Part shown: piece by piece, positions 17,087 through 24,511 of the stretch
Numbering within the stretch: position 1 is the stretch's first letter
Layout of the letters: every line of letters starts with the position of its first letter
Made by a program: the position numbers and the translations under genes
Assembly: GCA_964483405.1 (NCBI GenBank)
Contig: CAZABC010000001.1
Location: forward strand, 62,001-126,000
Origin: CAZABC01 sp964483405
Lineage (GTDB): Bacteria; Chloroflexota; Limnocylindria; Limnocylindrales; CSP1-4
Reading direction: 5' to 3'
DNA: 64,000 bases
The notes under the pieces: model-generated
What the model was told of the DNA's origin: nothing
The model's database searches: none
What the model saw: only the letters and a program-made list of their open reading frames with translations

Positions 17087-18580
17087 CTACTCCGTCGGGG
17101 CCACCTTCGCGAGCGCCGCCTCGATGAGCGACTCGCGTCGCCGGTGGAGACCCCACTCGAGACCGGCCGGGTACCAGTGCGGCCGGAGCTGCCGCAGGAT
17201 CGCCGGGTGGAGCGAGCCGAGCTCGCGTCGGGCGGTCGCCCGGGCGTCCTCGAGCGACGCCGGGTCGTGGACCCGCCGCCCGCCGCGAAAGACGGGCACG
17301 AGCAGGTCGCGCGCCGTCCAGGCGGCGTCGATCGTGTAGCGGTGGTGGCTGTCGGCGGGATCGACGATGACCCGGCTGCCCGACGTCCCGGTGAGCTCGT
17401 CGTGGATCTGGTCGGCGCGGGCCATCCCGTCGGCGTCGTAGAAGCGGCGGACGGCGAGGCGGCCCGGGACGGTGATCTTGGCGGTGTCCGCGCTCACCTT
17501 GACCGGCGTCCGCCAGCCGTCGTCGTCGCGGATCGCGGTGAGCTTGTAGACGCCGCCGAGGGCCGGCTGATCGAAGCACGTGACGAGCTTCGTCCCGACG
17601 CCCCAGAGGTCGATCCGGGCGCCCTGGGCCTGGAGCGACTCGATCGTCTCCGGATCGAGGTCGTTCGAGGCGACGATGCGGGCGTCGGCGAAGCCGGCGT
17701 CGTCGAGCATCTGGCGGGCCCGCGACGAGAGATAGGCGAGGTCTCCCGAATCGAGCCGGACCCCCGACAGCTTCTGGCCCCGCTCCCGCATCCGCCGCCC
17801 CGTCGCGATCGCCCGGCCGACGCCGTCGAGCGTGTCGAACGTGTCGACGAGCATGACGCTGTTGCCGGGCATCACCTCGGCCCAGGCGTCGAACGCGGCC
17901 TGCTCATCGTCGAACGAGAGGATCCACGAGTGGGCATGGGTCCCCCGGACCGGGATCCCGTAGAGCCGACCGGCGAGGACGTTGGAGGTCGCCGCGCAGC
18001 CGCCGAGATACGCCGACCGCGAGGCGGTCAGCGCCCCGTTCGGCCCCTGGGCGCGCCGGAGCCCGAACTCGAGGACCGGCGCACCCCCGGCCGCGAGGAC
18101 GACGTGGGCGGCCATCGTCGCGGCGAGCGTCGGGTAGTTGACGAGGTTGAGCAGGGCCGACTCGAGCAGCTGGGCCTCGATCAGGGGTCCCGACACGCGG
18201 ACGAGCGGCTCGTGTGGGAAGACCGCCGTGCCCTCCGGGACGGCGTCGATGTCGACGCTGAGGCGGAGCTCGGCGAGGTGGTCGAGGAAGGCGGCCTCGA
18301 ACAGCGGCCGCTCGTCGTCGCCGGTCAGCGTCGCGAGGTGCGCGAGGTCGGCGGGCTCGAACCGGAACCGCTCGACGAAGTCGACGATCGCCTCGAGTCC
18401 GGCGGCGATCGTGAAGCCACCACCGAACGGGGCCCGTCGGAAGAAGAGGCTGAAGACCGCCTCGCGCTCGGCCCGGCCGAGCCTCCAGTAGCCGGCTGCC
18501 ATCGTGAGCTCGTACAGGTCGGTCATCGAGGCCGGCGGGATGCGGGCGTCGGGCGGATCGGAGACGGGCATGATGCGCAT
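17087..18580 (-). CDS. pncB: Nicotinate phosphoribosyltransferase
   Basis: Converts nicotinate, PRPP and ATP to nicotinic acid mononucleotide in the NAD salvage pathway. It is 497 residues, the length of the long bacterial form. Diagnostic parts are TDLYELTMAAGYW near the N terminus, EFGLRRAQG, the histidine in RGTHAHSWILSF (phosphorylated in the family), LVDTFDTLDGV, GVRLDSGDL and LWGVGTKL. Two ATG starts are possible: 18580 (used here), or 18571, which would put the palindrome at 18572-18591 upstream of the gene. The CinA-C amidase at 9.1 kb feeds the same pathway but is not linked in an operon. Confidence 0.95.
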   Translation of the reverse strand: MRIMPVSDPPDARIPPASMTDLYELTMAAGYWRLGRAEREAVFSLFFRRAPFGGGFTIAAGLEAIVDFVERFRFEPADLAHLATLTGDDERPLFEAAFLDHLAELRLSVDIDAVPEGTAVFPHEPLVRVSGPLIEAQLLESALLNLVNYPTLAATMAAHVVLAAGGAPVLEFGLRRAQGPNGALTASRSAYLGGCAATSNVLAGRLYGIPVRGTHAHSWILSFDDEQAAFDAWAEVMPGNSVMLVDTFDTLDGVGRAIATGRRMRERGQKLSGVRLDSGDLAYLSSRARQMLDDAGFADARIVASNDLDPETIESLQAQGARIDLWGVGTKLVTCFDQPALGGVYKLTAIRDDDGWRTPVKVSADTAKITVPGRLAVRRFYDADGMARADQIHDELTGTSGSRVIVDPADSHHRYTIDAAWTARDLLVPVFRGGRRVHDPASLEDARATARRELGSLHPAILRQLRPHWYPAGLEWGLHRRRESLIEAALAKVAPTE

Positions 18581-18591
18581 GTTGACGCATC
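18572..18591. promoter_or_regulatory. Inverted repeat at the pncB start
   Basis: GATGCG, 8-base spacer, CGCATC, a perfect 6-bp dyad. It overlaps the first pncB ATG. If translation starts at the second ATG (18571), the dyad sits in the 5' leader or promoter, where a repressor site for NAD salvage genes would be expected. No regulator can be named. Confidence 0.3.
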
Positions 18592-18685
18592 GGGCCGGGG
18601 CTGTCCGGGGCGTCGACGCTGCGCTACCGTGTCGGCAGGCCGAGCCGGTCGATCGACTCGGCGGTGAAGGGAGAGGGAACGGTCG

Positions 18686-18733
18686 ATGGCACGAACGACG
18701 ACCCCGCCACGGGAACCGCGAGCGGCCGTCTGA
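18686..18733 (+). CDS. Possible 15-residue leader peptide ahead of the DUF1801 gene
   Basis: An ORF MARTTTPPREPRAAV starts at ATG 18686, 8 bases after a purine-rich AAGGGAGAGGG (18667-18677). It stops at TGA 18731-18733, which overlaps the ATG of the DUF1801 gene as TGATG. The gene itself has no Shine-Dalgarno, so reinitiation after the leader could deliver ribosomes. No strong codon repeat suggests attenuation. Alternatively it is chance, and the real gene start is an in-frame GTG at 18664. Confidence 0.25.
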   Translation: MARTTTPPREPRAAV

Positions 18734-19122
18734 TGGCGACGAAGTCGACGCCGATCACCGGGGCCGAGGCGACCGCCTGGATCGACGCGTACCTCGCGAC
18801 GCTGCCCGAGGACCAGCGGTCCGCGCTCGAGGACCTCCGACGGACGATCGCCGCCGTGGCGCCCGAGGCGGTCGAGACGATCAGCTACGCCATGCCGGCC
18901 TTCCGCTACCACGGCCGAGGCCTCGTGTCGTACATGGCGTTCAAGGCGCACTGCTCGTTCTTCCCGATGGGCGCCTGGGACCAGTACCGCGAGCGCCTCG
19001 TCGGCTTCGCGGTCGACAAGGGCACGATCCGGTTCACCCCCGAGCGACCGCTCCCCACCGACATCGTCGAGGCGATCGTCCGCGACCGGATGGCGGCGAT
19101 CGACGCGAAGCGCCGCCACTGA
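18733..19122 (+). CDS. DUF1801 (YdhG/frataxin-like fold) protein
   Basis: A 129-residue protein of the DUF1801 family. The family pattern is seen in the N-terminal helix (WIDAYLATLPEDQRSALEDL), the core AVETISYAMPAFRYHG with conserved Ser-Tyr-x-Met-Pro, and MAFKAHCSFFPMG followed by DKGTIRFTPERPLP. Some members are annotated as iron chaperones of frataxin-like fold, but function is not established. Start ATG 18733 places the first helix properly. GTG 18664 would add 23 disordered residues. The stop overlaps the next ATG (TGATG). Confidence 0.85.
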   Translation: MATKSTPITGAEATAWIDAYLATLPEDQRSALEDLRRTIAAVAPEAVETISYAMPAFRYHGRGLVSYMAFKAHCSFFPMGAWDQYRERLVGFAVDKGTIRFTPERPLPTDIVEAIVRDRMAAIDAKRRH

Positions 19123-19454
19123 TGGGGCAGGGGAGGATGACGAGCGGATCCGGCCGCGCCGCCAGCCTTGCGCTCGCCGTCGGGGCAAGCGTCGTCTTCG
19201 TGGCCCTGTGGATCGGCCTTGCCTGGGCCGTGGCGATCGATCCATCGATGCCCGCCGCGGCGTGGTCCTGGCTCGGGAGCCTCGAGCCCGTCGCGCAGCT
19301 CGTTGCCTGGATCGCGGTCCTGCCGCTCGCCGTCGCGCTCTGGGTATGGACCTCCTCGTTCCCGCCGATCGTCGGGATCCTCGTCGGCCTCGGGCTGGTG
19401 GCCTGGACGGCCGCGGCGGCCGGCGGCCTCTGGCGGCAGCTTCGCGCCCGCTGA
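19122..19454 (+). CDS. Small membrane protein with three predicted helices
   Basis: A 110-residue hydrophobic protein starting at ATG 19122, overlapping the DUF1801 stop by one base. Three hydrophobic spans are visible: about 14-40 (SLALAVGASVVFVALWIGL), 59-77 (LVAWIAVLPLAVALWVW), and 81-105 (IVGILVGLGLVAWTAAAAG). The tail is short and basic (WRQLRAR). An alternative start is ATG 19137, five residues later. No family recognised. The tight coupling suggests it is co-expressed with the DUF1801 protein. No charged residues lie inside the helices. Confidence 0.6.
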   Translation: MGQGRMTSGSGRAASLALAVGASVVFVALWIGLAWAVAIDPSMPAAAWSWLGSLEPVAQLVAWIAVLPLAVALWVWTSSFPPIVGILVGLGLVAWTAAAAGGLWRQLRAR

Positions 19455-19570
19455 GGCGTCGCAAGGCGGCGACCTGGCAGCGCGGGAGGGGCCGGTTCGA
19501 CGCGTTCGGCCCAACCCGCGTACGATCGTGCGACGCTCCGGTCTTCGGGGCGGCCCCACATCGAGGCACC

Positions 19571-19828
19571 ATGACGAAGCATTCGAAGGCCGAGCGCGAG
19601 CGGCGAGAGCGGGAATCGGTCCGGATCGCCGAGATCCAGCACGCGTGGGCGGGGAGCGTCCCTGCGCCGGTCGCCGCGAAGTTCGCGCAGGATGTCGAGG
19701 CCGCCCGGGCCCGCGGACCGCAGCCGCCGGCGCCGGACATGGCGCCCGGCACCGCCCCGCGACCACCTCGTCCGGGGCACGAGCCGAAGCCTGCCAAGGA
19801 CGAGCGCGCCCCGCGGCGCCGCTACTAG
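19571..19828 (+). CDS. Hypothetical charged, mostly disordered protein
   Basis: An 85-residue ORF starting at ATG 19571. The first half is a charged helix-prone segment (KHSKAERERRERESVRIAEIQ) and the second half is Pro/Ala/Arg-rich and probably disordered, ending PRRRY. A -10-like TACGAT lies at about 19521-19526, so it may have its own promoter. No family recognised. The composition could in part reflect the GC-rich background. It is kept because of the in-frame ATG, the clear gap on both sides, and a Lys/Glu-rich start unlike shadow frames, which are Arg/Gly/Pro-rich throughout. Confidence 0.5.
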   Translation: MTKHSKAERERRERESVRIAEIQHAWAGSVPAPVAAKFAQDVEAARARGPQPPAPDMAPGTAPRPPRPGHEPKPAKDERAPRRRY

Positions 19829-19859
19829 GCGAGCGCCACCCCGGGCGGCGATCGCATCG

Positions 19860-21926
19860 ATGGCCGGACCGACCTACCCCGCGTCGCCGACCGCCGACCA
19901 GGTCGACGACTACCACGGCCTGGCGGTCGCCGACCCGTACCGGCCCCTCGAAGACGCCGATGCGCCGACGACGCGCGCCTGGATCGGCGCGCAGAACGAG
20001 CTCACCGAGCGCGTCCTCGGCGGGGTCCCGACCCGGTCGGCGATCCGCGACCGGCTGGCCGCGATCTGGGACGTCCCGCGCGTGGGGGCACCGTGGCGTC
20101 GCGGTGCGCGCTGGTTCCAGTTCCGGAACAGCGGCCTGCAGGACCAGGACCTCCTCTGGACGACCAACGACCCTGATGTCGAGGGTTCGGTCCTCCTCGA
20201 CCCGAACCGGCTGAGCGCGCAGGGCACGACGGCCCTGTCGGCGGTCGCGGTGGCCGAGAGCGGCGAGCTCGTTGCGGGTGCGCTGAGCGACGCCGGCTCC
20301 GACTGGCGGACCTGGCGGGTCTGGCGCGTCGCGACCGGCGAGGTCCTGCCCGACCGGGTCGAGTGGAGCAAGTTCTCGCCGGCGGCCTGGACCCACGACG
20401 ACGCCGGCTTCTTCTACGGTCGCTACCCGGCGCCGCCACCGGACGCGGCCTACGACGCCCCCAACCGCGACATGGAGCTGCGCTACCACCGGCTCGGCGC
20501 CGACCCGGCCGATGACCCACTGATCTTCGCGACGCCCGACGAGCCGGAGTGGGACTTCGTGCCCGAGGTGTCGGACGACGGCCGGACGCTCGTCGTGACC
20601 ATCCACCGCGGCACCGACCCCGAGAGCCGCATCTACGTCGCCGACCTCGAGGGTGGGGTCGAGGCGACCATCGTCCGACCGCTCCTCGACGCCGCCGACG
20701 CGCGCTACGAGCCGATCGCCGTGGTCGACCGGACGCTCTACCTGCTGACCGACCGCGGGGCCCCGCTCGGTCGGCTCATCGCCGTCGACATCGACGACCC
20801 GACCGCCGTGCGCGAGATCGTCGCCGAGGCCGGCGACACGCTCGAGCGCGTCTGCCTCGTCGGCGACCGGTTCGCGGCCGCCTACCTCCACGACGGCCGG
20901 GCCCGCCTGGCGATCTTCGAACGCGACGGGCGCCATGTCACGGAGGTCGACCTGCCCGGGCTCGGCGCGATCGTCGACATGGCCGGGCGGCGGGTCGACG
21001 ATGCGCTGTTCCTGACGTTCATGACCTTCGGCGCGCCCTCATCGCTCCTCGCGGTCGCCATGGCGGACGGCGCGGTGCGGACCGTGCCCGGCGCGGCCCT
21101 CCCGTGGGACCCGGCGGAGCTCGTGACCGAGCAGGTCTTCGTCGCCTCCGAGGACGGAACACGGGTCCCGCTCTTCCTGTCGCACCGCCGCGATGTGCGA
21201 CCCGACGGCGACGTGCCGACGCTCCTCTACGGCTACGGTGGCTTCCACATCCCGGTCGGCCCGACCTTCAAGCCCGAGTGGCTGGCCTGGATGCAGCGCG
21301 GCGGTCTGCTCGCGGTGGCGTCGTTGCGCGGGGGAGGGGAGTACGGGAAGGCCTGGCACGATGCCGGGCGGCTGGCGAACAAGCAGAACGTGTTCGACGA
21401 CTTCGCGGCCTGCGCCCGCTGGCTGGCCGCCTCGGGCTGGACGCGACCCGCCCGGATCGGCATCAGTGGCCGCTCGAACGGAGGCCTGCTGGTCGGCGCG
21501 AGCATCACCCAGCACCCGGAGCTGTTCGGCGCGGCGGTGGCCGAGGTCGGGGTGATGGACATGCTCCGCTTCGACCGGTTCACCGTCGGCGCCGGCTGGA
21601 CGAGCGACTACGGGTCGCCGGCCGACCCGGCGCAGTTCCGGACGCTGCTGTCGTACTCGCCGCTCCACAACATCCGCCCGGGGGTCACCTACCCGGCGAC
21701 GCTTGTCACGACCGGCGACCACGACGACCGGGTCGTTCCCGGCCATTCCTTCAAGTTCGCGGCCGCCCTCCAGGCGGCCCAGTCCGGCGACGAGCCGATC
21801 CTCATCCGGATCGACACCGACGCGGGCCACGGCCTCGGCAAGCCGGTCGGGAAGCTGATCGACGAACGGGCTGACGTGCTCGCCTTCCTCGAAGCGTCGC
21901 TGGGGAGCGGTCGGGCCGGACGCTGA
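19860..21926 (+). CDS. Prolyl oligopeptidase family serine peptidase (S9A)
   Basis: Cytoplasmic serine peptidase cleaving after proline in short peptides. It has 688 residues, as expected for the S9A family. An N-terminal YPASPTADQVDDYHG and DPYRPLEDADAPTTRAWI start leads into a beta-propeller (about 70-390), then an alpha/beta-hydrolase domain with nucleophile Ser in GISGRSNGGLLVG, Asp in TGDHDDRVVP, and His in DAGHGLGK. No signal peptide is seen. The ATG at 19860 lies 32 bases after the previous ORF. Related oligopeptidase B prefers basic residues, but the GRSNGG environment favours prolyl oligopeptidase. Confidence 0.94.
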   Translation: MAGPTYPASPTADQVDDYHGLAVADPYRPLEDADAPTTRAWIGAQNELTERVLGGVPTRSAIRDRLAAIWDVPRVGAPWRRGARWFQFRNSGLQDQDLLWTTNDPDVEGSVLLDPNRLSAQGTTALSAVAVAESGELVAGALSDAGSDWRTWRVWRVATGEVLPDRVEWSKFSPAAWTHDDAGFFYGRYPAPPPDAAYDAPNRDMELRYHRLGADPADDPLIFATPDEPEWDFVPEVSDDGRTLVVTIHRGTDPESRIYVADLEGGVEATIVRPLLDAADARYEPIAVVDRTLYLLTDRGAPLGRLIAVDIDDPTAVREIVAEAGDTLERVCLVGDRFAAAYLHDGRARLAIFERDGRHVTEVDLPGLGAIVDMAGRRVDDALFLTFMTFGAPSSLLAVAMADGAVRTVPGAALPWDPAELVTEQVFVASEDGTRVPLFLSHRRDVRPDGDVPTLLYGYGGFHIPVGPTFKPEWLAWMQRGGLLAVASLRGGGEYGKAWHDAGRLANKQNVFDDFAACARWLAASGWTRPARIGISGRSNGGLLVGASITQHPELFGAAVAEVGVMDMLRFDRFTVGAGWTSDYGSPADPAQFRTLLSYSPLHNIRPGVTYPATLVTTGDHDDRVVPGHSFKFAAALQAAQSGDEPILIRIDTDAGHGLGKPVGKLIDERADVLAFLEASLGSGRAGR

Positions 21927-21964
21927 GAGCGGTCGCCGGGAACGGCGCACCGGCACCGAGTGCC

Positions 21965-21970
21965 TATGAT
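21965..21970 (+). promoter_or_regulatory. Putative -10 box for the Lys-rich microprotein
   Basis: TATGAT lies 42 bases before the GTG start at 22012 and 39 bases after the peptidase stop. It is one of the most AT-rich spots in the region. The implied 5' leader is about 35 bases and contains the Shine-Dalgarno at 22000-22005. No -35 is obvious. Confidence 0.4.
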
Positions 21971-22011
21971 GGTGGCGCACCGTCGTGGCCGGGGCGCTCA
22001 GGAGGATGCTG

Positions 22012-22083
22012 GTGGACAAGAAGGCGAAGACCCCCAAGAAGCCGAAGACCGCCAAGCCGAAGGGCTCGACGAAGACCGCCTGA
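22012..22083 (+). CDS. Lysine-rich microprotein (23 aa)
   Basis: A 23-residue ORF starting at GTG 22012 (or ATG 22006), with AGGAGG at 22000-22005 six bases upstream of the GTG. The peptide is almost entirely Lys, Pro, Thr and Ala, with recurring K-T-P-K-K-P and K-T-A-K-P-K units, resembling a basic histone-H1-like tail. Charge is about +9 with a single acidic residue near the start. It has its own likely -10 box and precedes a small membrane protein gene. It is far too short for normal gene calling. A nucleic-acid-binding or ribosome-associated role is a guess from charge only. Confidence 0.5.
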   Translation: MDKKAKTPKKPKTAKPKGSTKTA

Positions 22084-22136
22084 CGCCCGGTCCGCCCAGG
22101 GCAAGGCCGACGCGCACCCACCGGGCGTCGTCGCTC

Positions 22137-22403
22137 GTGCGGTTCCTGCCGACGCTCCTGCTGCTGGCCTCGTTCCCGGCCGGCATCGTCGGCTACACCC
22201 TCGGCGCGGCCGTCATGTCGGCGCTGCCGATCCCGACGGTGGCCGAGGTCGCGCTCATGCTGTTCGTGCCGCTGCTCGTCGGCGGCCTGTTCATGGTGCC
22301 GTTCCTCATCCCGTTCTTCGACCGCAAGGCCAAGCAGGATCTCGAGGCGCATCGGCGCGAGCAGTCGCTCGCCAAACGCGGCTCGCGCAAGCGACGCAGG
22401 TGA
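22137..22403 (+). CDS. Small two-helix membrane protein
   Basis: A frame ending at 22403 encodes two strongly hydrophobic spans (FLPTLLLLASFPAGIVGYTL and ALMLFVPLLVGGLFMVPFLI) followed by a basic tail (FFDRKAKQDLEAHRREQSL...KRGSRKRRR). The GTG at 22137 gives 88 residues. A CTG at 22080 that overlaps the microprotein stop as CTGA would give 107 and matches the overlap style of miaA and mpg. The stop overlaps the GTG of the next gene. No family recognised. The start is the least certain part. Confidence 0.6.
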   Translation: MRFLPTLLLLASFPAGIVGYTLGAAVMSALPIPTVAEVALMLFVPLLVGGLFMVPFLIPFFDRKAKQDLEAHRREQSLAKRGSRKRRR

Positions 22404-23380
22404 AGGCGGCGGTCCGCGACCGATACGGTCCCCCCGACGTGATGCGGGTCGTCGAGGTCGACCGGCCGGTCCCCGTCGGCGACCAGGTGCTCGTCCGGGT
22501 CGAGGCCGCATCGATCAACCGGGCCGATCTCGACCTCCTCTACCCGAAGCCCGGCTTCGCCCGCCTGTTCCTCGGCCTGCGCCGGCCGCGCGAGCGGCGC
22601 ATCGGCTGCGATGTCGCGGGCGTCGTCGAGGCCGTGGGGCCGGGCGTGACCCGCTTCCGACCCGGCGAGCGGGTCTTCGGCGACCTCTACCCGTTCGGGC
22701 TCGGGTCGTTCGCCGAGTTCGCCTGCGCGCCCGAGCGGGCGTTCCTGCCGATCCCGGCCGCGCTGTCGACCGAGGCGGCGGCGACGTTGCCCCACGCGGC
22801 GGTGCTGGCCGTGCAGGGACTCCGGCTGCGCAGCGGCCGCGCCGTCGGGGCAGGCGACCGGGTGCTGATCGACGGCGGTGGTGGCAGCGTCGGCCCGTTC
22901 GCCATCCAGGTGGCGAAGGCGGCCGGGGCCGAGGTGACCGGCGTCGACGGCGCCGAGAAGCTCGAGCTGATGCGCTCGCTCGGCGCCGATCACGTCATCG
23001 ACTACCGGCAGGTCGACTACACGACGACCGGCGAGCGCTACGACTGGATCCTCGACGTCGACTCGCACCACACCGTCCCGCAGGCGCGGCGAGCGCTGCG
23101 CCCGGGCGGCGTCTACGTGACGCTCGGCGGCACGACCCCGCGGCTGCTGGCGGCCCTGCTCGTCGGGCCGGTCACCTCGCTGGCGCTGGGCAAGCGGATG
23201 GGCCTGATGCTCTGGTGGCAGCCGTTCAGGGCCGAGGACGTGGCGACCCTGGTCGGGCTGATCGAGACGGGCCGGCTCGTGCCCGTCATCGACCGCACCG
23301 TCCGGCTCGACGAGGTCGTCGAGGCGCTCCGCACCGTCGACGAGGGCCGGGCGCGGGGCAAGGTCGTCGTCACGCCATGA
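22400..23380 (+). CDS. Zinc-type alcohol dehydrogenase/quinone oxidoreductase family protein
   Basis: NAD(P)H-dependent medium-chain dehydrogenase/reductase of 326 residues. An N-terminal GroES-like domain (MKAAVRDRYGPPDVMRVVEV, VEAASINRADL, GCDVAGVVEAVGPGVTRFRPG) precedes a Rossmann domain with GGGGSVGPFAIQVAKAAGAEVTGV. The conserved Asn in SINRADL is typical of zinc-free quinone oxidoreductase-like members, and the catalytic zinc cysteines are absent. The end (GKVVVTP) is typical of the family. The substrate is unknown. The GTG start overlaps the upstream membrane protein stop, so the two are coupled. Confidence 0.92.
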   Translation: MKAAVRDRYGPPDVMRVVEVDRPVPVGDQVLVRVEAASINRADLDLLYPKPGFARLFLGLRRPRERRIGCDVAGVVEAVGPGVTRFRPGERVFGDLYPFGLGSFAEFACAPERAFLPIPAALSTEAAATLPHAAVLAVQGLRLRSGRAVGAGDRVLIDGGGGSVGPFAIQVAKAAGAEVTGVDGAEKLELMRSLGADHVIDYRQVDYTTTGERYDWILDVDSHHTVPQARRALRPGGVYVTLGGTTPRLLAALLVGPVTSLALGKRMGLMLWWQPFRAEDVATLVGLIETGRLVPVIDRTVRLDEVVEALRTVDEGRARGKVVVTP

Positions 23381-23437
23381 CGGGCCGAGGGATCACCGGG
23401 CCGTGCGGATCACCTGGCTGCAGGGGAGGAGGGGAGC

Positions 23438-24367
23438 ATGACCGTTCTGGAGTGGCTGCTGGCGTCCGACCCGGCGATCCGCTGGCAGGTGCTGCGCGAC
23501 CTGAGCGACGCGCCGGCCGAGGCCGTCGCCGTCGAGCGGTCGAAGGTCGCGACCGAGGGCTGGGGCGCCCGGCTGCTCGCGCTCCAGGCGCCCGATGGCC
23601 GGTGGGCCGGCCGGCCGTGGTCGCACGACTGGACGGACACGTTCCACGTCCTCGAGCTCCTGCGCCGGTTCGGCCTCGATCCGGCGAGCGAGCCGGCGCG
23701 GCGCGCTGTCGACCGCGTCCGCGGGCACGTCACCTGGCGGGACCCCGAGTTCGAGACGCCGTGGGCCGACAACCGGTTCTTCGAGGGCGAGGTCGAACCC
23801 TGCATCAACGGCAACGTCGTCGCGACGGGGTCGTACTTCGGCGTCGACATGACGCCGCTCGTCGAACGGCTCCTGGCCGAGCAGCTCCCGGATGGCGGGT
23901 GGAACTGCGAGGTCGAGAACGGCGCGACGGTGTCGTCCCTCGCCACGACCATCAACGTCCTCGAGGGCCTGCTCGAGCACGAGCGGGCGGCCGGCGACCC
24001 GGTCGCCGTGCGCGCGGCGCGCCAACGCGGCGAGGCCTACCTGCTCGAGCGCCGCCTGTTCCGCCGCAAGACGACCGGCGAGGTGATCGACCCCGACTGG
24101 CTCCGGCCCGCGTTCCCGCACTGGTACCACTACGACGTGCTCCGTGGCCTCGAGTACCTCCGCGACGCCGGCGTGGAGCCCGACGCGCGCGTCGCCGAGG
24201 CGATCGGCGTCGTCGAGACCGCACGCGACCCCGACGGCCGATGGCCGCTCCAGCGTGTCCACCCGGGCGAGACCCACGTCGAGCTCGACGACGGCGAGGG
24301 TCGCCCGAGCCGCTGGAACACGCTCCGCGCGCTGCGGGTGCTCGCCTGGTACGAGGGGCGCCGGTAG
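23438..24367 (+). CDS. Squalene-cyclase-like alpha/alpha-barrel protein
   Basis: A 309-residue protein with repeats of the squalene/terpene cyclase-prenyltransferase type: LLALQAPDGRWAG, LLAEQLPDGGWNCE and ARDPDGRWPLQ are degenerate QW motifs at intervals of about 100 residues. It is half the length of a true hopene cyclase, and the DXDD motif is not seen, so a full cyclase role is doubtful. HWYHYDVLRGLEYL is well preserved. Shine-Dalgarno GGAGGGGAG lies just before ATG 23438. The family is usually annotated as a hypothetical or squalene cyclase, with substrate unknown. The following gene is convergent. Confidence 0.7.
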   Translation: MTVLEWLLASDPAIRWQVLRDLSDAPAEAVAVERSKVATEGWGARLLALQAPDGRWAGRPWSHDWTDTFHVLELLRRFGLDPASEPARRAVDRVRGHVTWRDPEFETPWADNRFFEGEVEPCINGNVVATGSYFGVDMTPLVERLLAEQLPDGGWNCEVENGATVSSLATTINVLEGLLEHERAAGDPVAVRAARQRGEAYLLERRLFRRKTTGEVIDPDWLRPAFPHWYHYDVLRGLEYLRDAGVEPDARVAEAIGVVETARDPDGRWPLQRVHPGETHVELDDGEGRPSRWNTLRALRVLAWYEGRR

Positions 24368-24463
24368 CCGCCACGCTCCGGCGGGTATCACGCGCAACGT
24401 CGCGGTGAGGGCGGGTGCGTCCCGTGCAGACCCCAGCCCCAAACATAACTCACCTTATCGGAA

Positions 24464-24480
24464 GTGGCCGGTCCGACCAC
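24464..24480. repeat. Near-perfect palindrome in the convergent gap
   Basis: GTGGCCGGTCCGACCAC, 17 bases, palindromic except for one mismatched pair and the centre. It lies 31 bases before the 3' end of the MFS gene and 96 after the cyclase-like gene, next to the AT-rich stretch 24441-24460. It could be part of a bidirectional terminator. Confidence 0.3.
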
Positions 24481-24511
24481 GGACGAGGGTCCCGACCATG
24501 CTCTGCCGACG

